This document shows, piece by piece, positions 1-8,613 of a stretch of 21,723 nucleotides of DNA. How positions within the stretch are numbered: position 1 is the first letter of the stretch; every line of letters starts with the position of its first letter. The notes under the pieces are model-generated. The model worked only from the letters and a program-made list of their open reading frames with translations. It was not told where the DNA came from and did not search any database. Position numbers and translations under genes: made by a program. The DNA comes from UBA6165 sp044233745. GTDB taxonomy: Bacteria; Bacteroidota; Bacteroidia; Flavobacteriales_D; Crocinitomicaceae. The stretch spans positions 1 through 21,723 of the forward strand of contig JBIIJN010000044.1 of assembly GCA_044233745.1 (NCBI GenBank), in the 5' to 3' direction.

Positions 1-1325
1 CCTATCGAATTGTACAAGCGGGTTATAAGAACTATTATTTCCCCGACACACGCATCATTCACTACAAAGGCGAGAGCACCAAAAAAAGCAGTGTCAATTA
101 TGTGTTTGTGTTCTACCGCGCCATGATTATTTTTGCCAACAAACATTTCTCTCAAAACAACGCCAAGCTTTTCTCGTTCTTGATTAATTCTGCGGTTTAT
201 TTTAGAGCAGGATTGGCCATTGCGCGTCGTTTGGTTTCGAAATCGGCTTTGGGCGTACTGGATTTTGCGGCTTCACTCTTATTGTTGTTTGTTCTGAGCA
301 ATTTTTTCAAAGAAAACGACAAAGTATTTCCTGTTGAAATATTGCGTTTCGCATTGCCAGGTTACACGCTGATTTGGCTCGTTTCGTTCTTTTTTTCGGG
401 CGCATATGACCGACCTGTTTCTTGGATCAGGCTTTTGAGAGGTGGATTTATCGGAACTATTACCATTCTTGCGCTCTATGCCTTATTGCCCAAAGAATGG
501 CAGTTTTCGCGTTTGTTCATTTTATTTGGCGCCTTTTTGGTACTGGTGTATTTTATAATCTCTCGTGTTCTTTTGCATGGGCTCTTACCAAGTAGCAAGT
601 TTCTCAAGGTGAAAACAGATAAAATTAAAGTTATTGTAGGTTCACCCGAGGAATGTGTGCGGGTAGCACAGGTATTGAGAAGCATGGAACTCACGGCGTC
701 TAAAATGAAATTTGTGTCCTCGGGCAATGAAAAATCATCGGAGTCGATAGGTTCAATATCCCAACTCAGCGAAATTGTTGAGATTCACAAGGTGGATGAA
801 GTTATTTTTTGCGCCAAAGATACTTCAGCACAAGAAATAATTGCTTGGATGTCAACAATCAGTAAGTCCAATCTGGCTTTTAAAATTGCCCAGCCCGAGA
901 GTTCATTTATTATCGGAAGCAATTCAATTGATCATCCGGGCGAATTGTATTTGATGAATATCAATGCCATCAGCGAAGCTCGCCATCAAAGAGCAAAACG
1001 GACTTTCGATATGTTAACTGCTCTGTTTTTTATTCTGTTTTTTCCACTGAGTATTTTCCTATTCATTCGAATAAAACTAAGCTTTATCGCTGTGTTTAAG
1101 GTTTTATTTGGCAAAGCAACATGGGTAGGTTACGCAGGTCAAGCCACAGGGTCGAAAGTATTACCTAACATTAGAAAAGGTGTTTTTAGCGCTGCCAATC
1201 AATTTGATAATGCATCGAATCTGTCAGAAAGTGAATTGCAAAAAATCAACCTGATTTATGCCAAGGATTACAAATGGCAGGTCGATATGCTTATTCTTTT
1301 CAGAAAACTATTTGGCGGCAATTAA
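1..1325 (+). CDS. Family 2 glycosyltransferase with C-terminal membrane domain (3' part, truncated by window edge)
   Basis: The frame is open from base 3, so the gene begins before the window and the GTG at 102 is internal. The first visible residues (AGYKNYYFPDTRIIHYKGES) match the end of a GT2 catalytic domain of the rhamnosyltransferase-like type. Four hydrophobic segments follow, including VLDFAASLLLLFVLSNFF and LFILFGAFLVLVYFIISRVL. Next is a soluble stretch that looks like a nucleotide-binding fold (KIKVIVGSPEECVRVAQVL). A last segment, KRTFDMLTALFFILFFPLSI, and the motif FGKATWVGYAG resemble the membrane end of polyprenyl-phosphate sugar transferases. The protein probably works at the inner membrane in O-antigen, capsule or exopolysaccharide assembly. 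Donor and acceptor sugars cannot be read from this part. I see no terminator between it and the next gene. Confidence 0.8.
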   Translation, partial: YRIVQAGYKNYYFPDTRIIHYKGESTKKSSVNYVFVFYRAMIIFANKHFSQNNAKLFSFLINSAVYFRAGLAIARRLVSKSALGVLDFAASLLLLFVLSNFFKENDKVFPVEILRFALPGYTLIWLVSFFFSGAYDRPVSWIRLLRGGFIGTITILALYALLPKEWQFSRLFILFGAFLVLVYFIISRVLLHGLLPSSKFLKVKTDKIKVIVGSPEECVRVAQVLRSMELTASKMKFVSSGNEKSSESIGSISQLSEIVEIHKVDEVIFCAKDTSAQEIIAWMSTISKSNLAFKIAQPESSFIIGSNSIDHPGELYLMNINAISEARHQRAKRTFDMLTALFFILFFPLSIFLFIRIKLSFIAVFKVLFGKATWVGYAGQATGSKVLPNIRKGVFSAANQFDNASNLSESELQKINLIYAKDYKWQVDMLILFRKLFGGN

Positions 1326-1385
1326 TTTCTACAAATTTTAGCGTCCTTATATTCGCCGTAATCATCCTATTCAACATAAAAAACG

Positions 1386-1393
1386 TATCTTTG
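1386..1393 (+). promoter_or_regulatory. Candidate -7 promoter element (TATCTTTG) for the E2 gene
   Basis: TATCTTTG fits the Bacteroidota -7 consensus TAnnTTTG and lies about 20 bases before the ATG at 1414. No clear TTTG is present at the -33 position, so only half of the promoter is supported. Confidence 0.55.
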
Positions 1394-1413
1394 CGCCTCG
1401 AAATAGAAATTTT

Positions 1414-2757
1414 ATGGCACAGATAGAAATTCGTTTACCCAAAATGGGGGAGAGTGTTACCGAAGCAGTAATCACGAATTGGTTGAAGGAAGTGGGCGAT
1501 ACCGTAGAAATGGACGAGCCCCTAGTTGAAGTAGCTACAGACAAGGTGGATAATGAATTACCGTCTGAAGCTGCTGGTGTTTTGGTGAAAAGACTATTTG
1601 AAAAAGATGAAACCGTTCAAGTGGGCGAAGTTATCGCTATCATTTCTACTGATGGCAGTGCCGCAGAACCAGTTTCAACACCCGAACCTGCTGCTGTGGC
1701 TGATGTTATCTCAAGTGTTGCTGTAGCTCAGAGTATGGTTACAAACAACGAAGTTAGTAGAATAGACACATCATCTTCATCTCGATTCTATTCTCCTTTG
1801 GTGAAAAGTATTGCAGCCCAAGAAAATATTTCTTTGCAAGAATTAGAAGCAATTTCTGGTACGGGTGCCGAGGGCAGAGTGACCAAAAAAGATATTTTGA
1901 ATTTTATTGAAAACCGTACATCTGCGCCTGTAGTTGCTCAACCAACTGCGCCAGCTAGCATTGCGGGTGTTGTTACATCATCTTCAAATGGTGTTGTGGC
2001 AGCAGCTCCTGCAAAACCAGCGGTGAAGAGCAATATTGTTATCAATCCGCAAGATGAAATCATCGAAATGGATCGCATGCGCCGTTTGATTGCTGACAAC
2101 ATGGTGATGTCGAAGCAAGTTTCTCCGCACGTTACTTCATACGTTGAAGCCGATGTAACGAATATTGTGAATTGGAGAAATCGCGTAAAAAATTCTTTTG
2201 AGAAAAGAGAGAACGAAAAAATCACTTTCACACCCATATTTATTGAAGCCATTGTGAAGGCCATCAAGGATTTCCCGATGATTAATATTTCTGTTGATGG
2301 CACGAATATCATCAAACGCGGAAATATCAACATTGGTATGGCAGCTGCTTTGCCAAACGGTAACTTGATTGTTCCTGTAATTCACAATGCAGATCGTTTA
2401 AACTTATTGGGATTGACCAAAGCTGTAAATGACTTGGCCAATCGCGCAAGAAATAACCAATTGAAATCTGACGAAATAAGTGGAGGCACATACACCATCA
2501 CCAACGTTGGTTCTTTTGGAAATGTAATGGGCACACCAATTATTCCACAGCCACAGGTAGCAATCATGGCAGTTGGAGCAATTAGAAAAATGCCTGCGGT
2601 AATCGAAACTCCCGATGGAGATTTTATCGGAATCCGCCATAAAATGTTCTTATCCCATGCCTATGACCACCGTGTTGTAGATGGCTCTTTGGGGGGACAA
2701 TTTGTGCGCAGAGTAGCTGATTATCTTGAGAATTTTGATCCTAAGACAGAAATATAA
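1414..2757 (+). CDS. 2-oxo acid dehydrogenase E2 subunit (dihydrolipoamide acyltransferase)
   Basis: The 447-residue protein has the full E2 layout. An N-terminal lipoyl domain (about 1-80) has the lipoylated lysine at K44 in VATDKVDNE. An Ala/Val/Pro/Ser-rich linker leads to a peripheral subunit-binding domain (about 125-167, ending GTGAEGRVTKKDIL). A second flexible linker leads to the acyltransferase domain (about 210-447) with active-site H419 and D423 in DHRVVDG. E2 forms the core of a cytoplasmic 2-oxo acid dehydrogenase complex and passes an acyl group from lipoamide to CoA. The single lipoyl domain and MGESVTEAVI start fit a branched-chain (bkdB-like) or 2-oxoglutarate (sucB-like) enzyme better than multi-lipoyl pyruvate E2. 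I cannot choose between these, since no E1 or E3 gene is adjacent. The ATG at 1414 starts exactly at the lipoyl domain. Confidence 0.93.
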   Translation: MAQIEIRLPKMGESVTEAVITNWLKEVGDTVEMDEPLVEVATDKVDNELPSEAAGVLVKRLFEKDETVQVGEVIAIISTDGSAAEPVSTPEPAAVADVISSVAVAQSMVTNNEVSRIDTSSSSRFYSPLVKSIAAQENISLQELEAISGTGAEGRVTKKDILNFIENRTSAPVVAQPTAPASIAGVVTSSSNGVVAAAPAKPAVKSNIVINPQDEIIEMDRMRRLIADNMVMSKQVSPHVTSYVEADVTNIVNWRNRVKNSFEKRENEKITFTPIFIEAIVKAIKDFPMINISVDGTNIIKRGNINIGMAAALPNGNLIVPVIHNADRLNLLGLTKAVNDLANRARNNQLKSDEISGGTYTITNVGSFGNVMGTPIIPQPQVAIMAVGAIRKMPAVIETPDGDFIGIRHKMFLSHAYDHRVVDGSLGGQFVRRVADYLENFDPKTEI

Positions 2758-2801
2758 TATTGATTTATCGATTTTATATGACATTCTTATTTGTTTTTTT
2801 C

Positions 2802-2809
2802 TATTTTTG
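2802..2809 (+). promoter_or_regulatory. Candidate -7 promoter element (TATTTTTG) for the OmpA/LysM gene
   Basis: TATTTTTG fits TAnnTTTG and ends 18 bases before the ATG at 2828. It lies inside the upstream extension of the open frame, which supports 2828 as the true start. No convincing -33 TTTG was found. Confidence 0.5.
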
Positions 2810-2827
2810 ACACCTAAAACATTAATT

Positions 2828-5425
2828 ATGAAGTTTTTTTACATTACGATTTTGTTGCTAAGTGCGCAAATGTTAATCGGCCAAATGTCTAATGAGCGCT
2901 TACAACAACTCATTGAAACCGGTTCTAAAAAAGAATTGTTGAAAACGAGCACAGATTTTCTGATTCAAGGAAATTTTTACCAAGCCTCCTTGATTACAGA
3001 AAAGTTGTTGAAAATGGAGCCAGACAATTCAAACTTTAATTATAGAATGGGACGAGCAATGATGGGGCTTTCGAGCGATCCGTCTTTAGCTTTGCCTTAT
3101 TTGATTAAAGGAGCAAGCGCAACTAGAAAAAATTACGATGCCCAGAGTCCAAATGAGAAATCAGCTCCTTATGATGTGTTTTATTTTCTTGGAAAGTGCT
3201 ACCATTTGAACGGAGATTTGAATAAGGCTGAGGAGTTTTACCAAAAGTTTTTGTCTACAGAAAAAGATAAAAAAAGCGTACTTCGTCGTTTTGCCAACCT
3301 GGGCTTAGAACAAGTTGCTAATGCAAAAAAGGAAATGGCTGCTGCTAAAAACTATGCCATCAAAAATATTGGAGACGTTGTTAACGGTACATCACCAGAT
3401 TATTCTTCAGTTGTTGCTTTGGATGGCACCTCTTTGTATTTCACTTCTCGTCGTTTGTGGTCGAATGGTGGTAACGCTGAGGGAAAAGACCTTTACTTGA
3501 ATTTGCATTGGGAAGACATTTATGTATCATACAACGATAACGGTGCATGGGGTACTCCTCAAATTTTGGATTTCTGTACACCAGATAATAATCAAGCTTC
3601 AGTAAGTATTTCAAAAGATGAGAGACAAGTTTATACCTACAACGATAATAGTGGAAATGGTGATATTTATGTGTCTAATTTCATCAAAGGTGAGTTTAAG
3701 TCACTTGAGAAGTTGACCATAGCTAGAATTAACACAGCAGCATGGGAACCGCATTTTGTGATTTCACCTGATGGCAATACAATTTTCTTCGTTTCGGATA
3801 GAGCCGGTGGATTTGGTGGTCGTGACATTTGGAGATTAGAAAAAAATTCTGATGGTGAATGGAGCTTAGATCCAATTAACATGGGAGCAGATATCAATAG
3901 TGCTTTTGATGAAGATTCACCATTCATATCTTTAGACGGACAAACTTTATATTACTCAACCAATGGTCCTCAGTCCATAGGTGGTTTTGACATCATGAAA
4001 TCTTCTAGAAATTCAGATGGTTCGTGGTCGGCACCAATGAATATGGGTTATCCTTTGAATTCAACAGGTGATGACATATTCTTTACAACTGTTGCTAGTG
4101 GTCAGATTGGTTATTTTACTTCATTTAGAAAAGGTGGCTATGGTGATAAAGATATCTACGAAGTTGAATTGACAGAAGAGAAAGTAGAACAAGTGGCTTT
4201 GTTGAGAGGTGTTGTTAAAAATGCGGACAACAGCCCAATACCAGCAGATATAAACGCACGATTGATTTGCAAGAACTGCGAAGGAACTGGCGATGTTGAA
4301 TTGTTGCCTCGCTTGAGAGATGGTGTTTTGATAGCTCCTCTCGAAAAATGTAAGGATTACGAAATAGTGTATTATGACCGTACCACTGAAATTCATAGAG
4401 AATCATTCTCAACTACTTGTACACCTGAATTTCAGCAAATAGATAAACTACATATCATTGGTGGAACGCCTGTAGTAGAAGATCGTAGTTATAAAATTCT
4501 TGGGACTGTTGTTGACGACAATACAGGTAAACCAATTCCAAACGCCTTAGTTAAAATGACAAGCTTGAGCGGTCAAACTACTGACAAGACATATACCACT
4601 GATGCCAATGGTAAGTTCACTGCAGATGTTTTGGAGGGGTATTCTTTTGGTACTGACGTAACTATTTCATTTAAAGTCGAAAAAGAGGGTTACTTGGTTC
4701 AGAATTATGATAAATCGTTTAAATTGGGTGGTGAAAATGACTTGAATTTGAGCTTCCGACTTGTTCCAACAGCAGGGGGCGTTCTTAACACGGCTGCCGA
4801 GTTGAAACCAATTTATTATGATTTGGACAAATCTGACATTCGTGATGATGCAGCAGTTGAATTAGATAAAGTAGTCAAACTGTTGAATGAGAACCCAAGT
4901 CTTGTTATTGAAATTGGTTCACACACAGACTGTCGTCATACTGCTCAATACAACTTGGCTCTTTCTCAGCGCCGTGCTTCCGAAGCAGTGAAATATATTC
5001 GTGCACGAATTTCTAACCCATCACGTGTTACAGGTAAAGGTTATGGAGAGACGCAATTAACAAACAATTGTGCTTGTGAGTGTGATAAGAGCTTGAGTTC
5101 TGTTGGCCTTCCTGCTTTTAGAGAGTGTGAAGATGCTCAAATTCCAAATTGTACTGAAGCACAACACCAAATGAATAGAAGAACGGAGTTTAAAATTGTT
5201 TCTGGAACTACCACCAACCAACAAATTAAACCAAACACTTCTAATAATGCAACTGTAATTAACCCAACCTTAATTGATGCCAATGGGTATTATACGGTTC
5301 AAGAAGGTGACACTGTTTATTCAATTATGAGAGCTACTGGTGTTCCAGTTGCGACCATTATTCGTTTGAATAACTTAACCAATCCAGATTCTATTAAAGC
5401 TGGACAAAAACTGAAAATGAGATAG
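2828..5425 (+). CDS. PorE-like envelope protein: TPR, beta-propeller, CRD, OmpA and LysM domains
   Basis: The frame opens at 2726, but ATG 2828 is chosen because it gives a signal peptide (MKFFYITILLLSAQMLIG) and follows a promoter element. In the 865-residue product I see, in order: TPR-like helices (about 45-155); PD40/WD40-like propeller repeats (about 185-460: SPDGNTIFFVSDRAGG, SLDGQTLYYSTNG); two carboxypeptidase-regulatory-like domains (about 460-540 and 555-649: GTVVDDNTGKPIPNALVKM); an OmpA C-terminal domain (about 660-793) with the peptidoglycan-contacting Asp and Arg in SHTD and LSQRRA; and a C-terminal LysM (821-865: YTVQEGDTVYSIM). The TPR-propeller-CRD-OmpA order is that of PorE of the Porphyromonas type IX secretion system. 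It is probably an envelope-anchored protein holding peptidoglycan by two modules. The OmpA domain has a Cys-rich insertion (CACECD, then two more Cys) before NRRTEFK. A role in type IX secretion is inference. Confidence 0.85.
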   Translation: MKFFYITILLLSAQMLIGQMSNERLQQLIETGSKKELLKTSTDFLIQGNFYQASLITEKLLKMEPDNSNFNYRMGRAMMGLSSDPSLALPYLIKGASATRKNYDAQSPNEKSAPYDVFYFLGKCYHLNGDLNKAEEFYQKFLSTEKDKKSVLRRFANLGLEQVANAKKEMAAAKNYAIKNIGDVVNGTSPDYSSVVALDGTSLYFTSRRLWSNGGNAEGKDLYLNLHWEDIYVSYNDNGAWGTPQILDFCTPDNNQASVSISKDERQVYTYNDNSGNGDIYVSNFIKGEFKSLEKLTIARINTAAWEPHFVISPDGNTIFFVSDRAGGFGGRDIWRLEKNSDGEWSLDPINMGADINSAFDEDSPFISLDGQTLYYSTNGPQSIGGFDIMKSSRNSDGSWSAPMNMGYPLNSTGDDIFFTTVASGQIGYFTSFRKGGYGDKDIYEVELTEEKVEQVALLRGVVKNADNSPIPADINARLICKNCEGTGDVELLPRLRDGVLIAPLEKCKDYEIVYYDRTTEIHRESFSTTCTPEFQQIDKLHIIGGTPVVEDRSYKILGTVVDDNTGKPIPNALVKMTSLSGQTTDKTYTTDANGKFTADVLEGYSFGTDVTISFKVEKEGYLVQNYDKSFKLGGENDLNLSFRLVPTAGGVLNTAAELKPIYYDLDKSDIRDDAAVELDKVVKLLNENPSLVIEIGSHTDCRHTAQYNLALSQRRASEAVKYIRARISNPSRVTGKGYGETQLTNNCACECDKSLSSVGLPAFRECEDAQIPNCTEAQHQMNRRTEFKIVSGTTTNQQIKPNTSNNATVINPTLIDANGYYTVQEGDTVYSIMRATGVPVATIIRLNNLTNPDSIKAGQKLKMR

Positions 5426-5441
5426 AAAGATCTTATATAGC

Positions 5442-5474
5442 AAAAAGCCAGACCATGTGTCTGGCTTTTTTTTT
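5442..5474 (+). terminator. Rho-independent terminator after the OmpA/LysM gene
   Basis: A perfect 12-bp stem (AAAAAGCCAGAC at 5442-5453 pairing with 5459-5470), a five-base loop CATGT, and nine consecutive T from 5466. On the other strand the stem is followed by five T, so it may also stop transcripts coming from mltG. Confidence 0.93.
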
Positions 5475-5745
5475 GACTCCTATTTTTTGCTCGTGATGAA
5501 ACACGAATTTGCATAAGGATGGAATCGATTTATTATTGAGAAACTCTATATGATTATTCAGATGAACGCAGCTTAAGGTTTACAGTCGCAGTCGCAACAA
5601 TGCCTTCAAAGCATCATTGGTGTTTTTTTGCTACTCGTGGTAATATGGCCTAGCCGACCTAATGATTTCAAGCAATAGAATTTTATGCAAAAACTGGGTC
5701 ATTCGAATTGACCTTTAATTTTTCAATCGCTCAACAATCAGTTAT
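5475..5745. other. Intergenic spacer between convergent genes, nothing recognised
   Basis: I found no open frame of note, RNA gene, promoter element or long repeat in this spacer between the convergent OmpA/LysM and mltG genes. A short CAGTCGCAGTCGCAAC repeat is too small to mean much. Confidence 0.6.
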
Positions 5746-6810
5746 TTATCTGATATTGTTGTCATTCATCCATTTCTGAAAAGCAGCAGCGTTTTTCAAG
5801 TGTTCGTCATAGGTTTTTGCAAAATTATGCTTGCCGCTATTATTGGGTTGAGCGCACATGAATATATAATCATGTTTTTCATAGTTCAAGACAGCATCTA
5901 CAACTGCTGATGGGGGGATGTTTATCGGCCCTGGAGGAAGACCATAATAAAGGTAGGTGTTGTATGGACAGTCGATTTCTCTATGCTTGCTATATAGCCT
6001 TTGTTGTCTGTCCAATTCTCTGCCCCAGCAAAATTTAAACGTGGGGTCGCTTTGTAATTTTTGCCCAGTTCTAATTCTATTCAAATAAAGCCCGGCAATT
6101 GTTTTCCATTCATTCTTTGCTATACTTTGTTCCGCATACACGATGCTTGCCAGTGTAACCACATTGGATTGGCTGAGATTCAACGCTCTAGCTTTTTCAT
6201 TTCTTTCTGGTGTCCAAAATTGCTTGAATTCCTCGGCCATGCGTTTTACAAATTGTTCGGCATCCGTATCCCAAAACATGTTGTAGGTATTGGCGATAAA
6301 CATCGCAGAAAAGGTTTGAGGCGTAAACCCATATTGCACCATAGTAGCCTCATTTTCAAGGTATTTGACCAGCTCCAGGCTGTCTGTTGCAATGAACTTA
6401 GATACTTTTCCTGCCAATTCTTGAACATCCCGGCAATTGTTAAACGTAACAGCAACTTCAACCTCGCCATTGCCATTGCCCAAAGCATTTAGTTTAAACC
6501 CATTAACCAAATAACTGATTCTATATTTTTTTTTGATGATGTATTTTCCTGCGCCAATATTGCTGTCATTCAGTTCTTTATAATTGGCAATGGCATTAAA
6601 AGAACTATTTTCTTTGAGTACACCAGCCTCAATAAGTTGAAGCTCTAGCTGCTCAAGCGTAGTGCCTGGAAACAAATAGAATGTTACTTCCTCCGTGTTG
6701 CTTGTTTTTGCAGTTTTTTGCATAAACAATTGAAAGTAAGGGTAGAGCAAGAATGCACCAAGAGCCAACAAGGCAATGAGCAACAAACGAATTAAATTTT
6801 TACGCTTCAT
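5746..6810 (-). CDS. mltG: Endolytic murein transglycosylase MltG
   Basis: The product has 354 residues with one N-terminal membrane segment (about 7-25: IRLLLIALLALGAFLLYPY) and a periplasmic YceG/MltG domain. MltG cleaves nascent peptidoglycan strands and is thought to set glycan chain length. Family signatures are the LysM-like FYLFPGTTLEQLELQL near 44-59, LNRIRTGQKLQSDPT (243-257), YNTYLYYGLPPGPI (283-296) and HNF near 328-330. The catalytic motif, usually ASIVEKE or ASIVEEE, reads ASIVYAE at 221-227. By alignment to E. coli MltG from memory, E227 corresponds to the catalytic E218, so the enzyme should be active, but the first Glu of the motif is Tyr here. The start overlaps the GNAT gene by 11 bases. 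It is last in the dapF operon, which fits its cell-wall role. Confidence 0.93.
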   Translation of the reverse strand: MKRKNLIRLLLIALLALGAFLLYPYFQLFMQKTAKTSNTEEVTFYLFPGTTLEQLELQLIEAGVLKENSSFNAIANYKELNDSNIGAGKYIIKKKYRISYLVNGFKLNALGNGNGEVEVAVTFNNCRDVQELAGKVSKFIATDSLELVKYLENEATMVQYGFTPQTFSAMFIANTYNMFWDTDAEQFVKRMAEEFKQFWTPERNEKARALNLSQSNVVTLASIVYAEQSIAKNEWKTIAGLYLNRIRTGQKLQSDPTFKFCWGRELDRQQRLYSKHREIDCPYNTYLYYGLPPGPINIPPSAVVDAVLNYEKHDYIFMCAQPNNSGKHNFAKTYDEHLKNAAAFQKWMNDNNIR

Positions 6811-7339
6811 TTTCAGTATTGCTTAGAAGATTTTGAAAAAGTACAACGTCAACCCACTCCTTGTTCCAGCGTTTCCAATCTTTGAGGATACCAGATTTTT
6901 CGAAGCCACAAGATTTAAAGAGTGCCATACTTGCCTGGTTGTTGATGTCAACGTAGCAGTAGAGTTGATGTAAATCCAGTATGTTTCGTGCGTAATCTAA
7001 CAAGAGTATCAAGGCTTCTCTGGAATAACCCATGTTGCGCTGTTCTGTTTCAGCAATCAATATGCCAATAGCAGCTCTTCTAAATTTGAAGTGCCCATCG
7101 TATAAATCGATGCAGCCAATAGCGGTTTGGTTCGATTTCAAGCAGATCATCAAACGCTGTTGACCAGAGTGTCTAAAATGCTCTTGATGCTCAACATAAT
7201 TGATGATAGTGTGCAATGAAAAAGGAGTTTCGGTGTCGCTAACACGCCAATATTCAGGATTGTTTTCCCAAATCATGAGTTTCGTGGCATCTTCTTTTTC
7301 AACAGCTCTTAAAAAAATGCGCTCACTTTCGAGTTTCAT
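6800..7339 (-). CDS. GNAT-family N-acetyltransferase (RimJ/RimL or SpeG-like)
   Basis: The 179-residue product begins MKLESERIFLRAVEKEDA, the usual opening of RimJ/RimL-type and spermidine-acetyltransferase-type GNAT enzymes. The acetyl-CoA binding loop appears as ETEQRNMGYSREAL, followed by the family-typical LYCYVDINNQASMALFKSCG and GFEKSGILKDW. It should move an acetyl group from acetyl-CoA to an amine. The acceptor (protein N-terminus, polyamine or other small amine) is not evident. A TTG at 7345 would add two residues, but the ATG at 7339 is the natural start. Both ends overlap neighbours: it overlaps the upstream unknown gene by 17 bases and mltG by 11, which suggests translational coupling in the operon. 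Confidence 0.88.
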   Translation of the reverse strand: MKLESERIFLRAVEKEDATKLMIWENNPEYWRVSDTETPFSLHTIINYVEHQEHFRHSGQQRLMICLKSNQTAIGCIDLYDGHFKFRRAAIGILIAETEQRNMGYSREALILLLDYARNILDLHQLYCYVDINNQASMALFKSCGFEKSGILKDWKRWNKEWVDVVLFQNLLSNTENEA

Positions 7340-7850
7340 ATACAAGCATTTTATTAGTAATCATTTCTAATACATCGGTTTTGTTGTAGTTCAAAAGGGT
7401 CAACTTATCCTTCGAAATCAACCCATTCGAATAATAAGCCAAAATATGCTCGTTTTCTTCGAGTTTCGTGATGAGTTGGCTTAATGTTTGTACTTTTTCC
7501 TCGTTCTCCAGCAAAAGGTTTTTAATTGGGTTTAGACAAGTTTCCCCGGTTTGAATAGGATTTGAAAAATGCGATGCAGCAGTATTTGGATCTAATTCAT
7601 AATCAACTAATTCTATGAGAAAAAGTGGGATAGATTTTATTTCGCATAAGCGCCAAATATTGGCAATGTCTACATTTTGCTGGATGCCTGATATTGAAAT
7701 AGAAAAATATAAACCATTGATGCTCAATCCCAAGTGGGGTATTTCATGCCAATTGAAAACCCAGATAAAGCTGGCTCTTTTTGCAAAATCTGAGTTCATT
7801 TGAATTTCAAAACCCGATGATTGCCAGCTATATAGAGATTGTTCCGTCAT
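7323..7850 (-). CDS. Hypothetical protein in the dapF-mltG operon
   Basis: I do not recognise this 175-residue protein. It has no signal peptide or membrane segment. The first two thirds look like a mixed alpha/beta fold rich in aromatic residues (SFIWVFNWHEIPHLGLSING, YFSISISGIQQNVDIANIW). The last third is a charged, probably helical region (NLLLENEEKVQTLSQLITKL). It overlaps dapF by 23 bases upstream and the GNAT gene by 17 bases downstream, so it is clearly a translated member of the operon and not a chance frame. It is probably a cytoplasmic protein. No function can be assigned from sequence alone. Confidence 0.78.
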   Translation of the reverse strand: MTEQSLYSWQSSGFEIQMNSDFAKRASFIWVFNWHEIPHLGLSINGLYFSISISGIQQNVDIANIWRLCEIKSIPLFLIELVDYELDPNTAASHFSNPIQTGETCLNPIKNLLLENEEKVQTLSQLITKLEENEHILAYYSNGLISKDKLTLLNYNKTDVLEMITNKMLVYETRK

Positions 7851-8613
7851 ATACTTTTTTTGCTGGTCCTTCTAAGAATATTTCGTCGAAACTGCCATTT
7901 GTAGTTTTTTTCCAATAAATGCGCAATTGACCTCCTTTCGTCCTGATGGCCGTTATTCCTTGTTCTTCGTTCTGTATTGAAGCCGCAGCCAATGCAACGG
8001 CAGTAACGCCCGTTCCACAAGAATAGGTTTCTTGCTCTACACCGCGCTCATAAGTTTCCACGTAAATCTCGTTTGAGCCAATGCAGGCTGTATTTACATT
8101 GATGCCACGCTCTTTAAAGCGTTCGTTGTAGCGTATGGCTCTACCAAATTCAAGGATATCAATTGCACCCAAATCGCAAAATCTGACGTAATGTGGCGAA
8201 CCTGTATCTAAAATGAAATCTTGCGGCTGTGCACCAATTGATTCTATTTGTGTCACTTTATGCATGAGCAATTTAACATCGCCATTTTCGGAAAAACTGG
8301 CTTCATGCTCGCCGTCAATGGCCATAAATTTGCATTTTTCGGCTAACATGAGCAAGTCGTTGGCAAATTGCACAGAGCATCGGGCACCATTTCCACAAAA
8401 ACTTTGGGTACCGTCGGCATTGTAATAATCCACTTCAAAATCGAGAACACCGTGGTCTTTGATGATAATGAGTCCATCTGCACCAACGCCAAATCTGCGG
8501 TCACATAATTTACTAATCAACGCAGCATCTGGCTTGAAATCGGTGTTATTCCGCTCCAAAACCATGATAAAATCGTTGCCAGTGCCTTGGTATTTTGAGA
8601 ATGTTAAAATCAT
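7828..8613 (-). CDS. dapF: Diaminopimelate epimerase DapF
   Basis: The 261-residue cytoplasmic enzyme converts LL-diaminopimelate to the meso form, used in peptidoglycan and lysine synthesis. Both catalytic cysteines are visible in standard settings: C73 in NADGTQSFCGNGARC and C199 in GVEQETYSCGTGVTA. Other signatures are KYQGTGNDF (7-15) and RRFGVGADGL (39-48). The length is close to the usual 260-280. The ATG at 8613 overlaps the TGA of the upstream gene by four bases (ATGA), a clear coupling arrangement. DapB, another enzyme of the same pathway, is encoded in a separate operon at 16956-17684 of this window. Confidence 0.97.
   Translation of the reverse strand: MILTFSKYQGTGNDFIMVLERNNTDFKPDAALISKLCDRRFGVGADGLIIIKDHGVLDFEVDYYNADGTQSFCGNGARCSVQFANDLLMLAEKCKFMAIDGEHEASFSENGDVKLLMHKVTQIESIGAQPQDFILDTGSPHYVRFCDLGAIDILEFGRAIRYNERFKERGINVNTACIGSNEIYVETYERGVEQETYSCGTGVTAVALAAASIQNEEQGITAIRTKGGQLRIYWKKTTNGSFDEIFLEGPAKKVYDGTISI

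Noticed and set aside
1938..2333. Minus-strand 131-codon frame opposite the E2 gene
   Set aside because: It is antisense to the conserved acyltransferase domain, with no plausible product.
2726..2827. Upstream extension of the OmpA/LysM frame to ATG 2726
   Set aside because: It overlaps the end of the E2 gene, removes the signal peptide from the N-terminus and runs through the promoter element at 2802.
6061..6492. Plus-strand 143-codon frame opposite mltG
   Set aside because: mltG is clearly coding on the other strand. This long antisense frame is a shadow without domain signatures.
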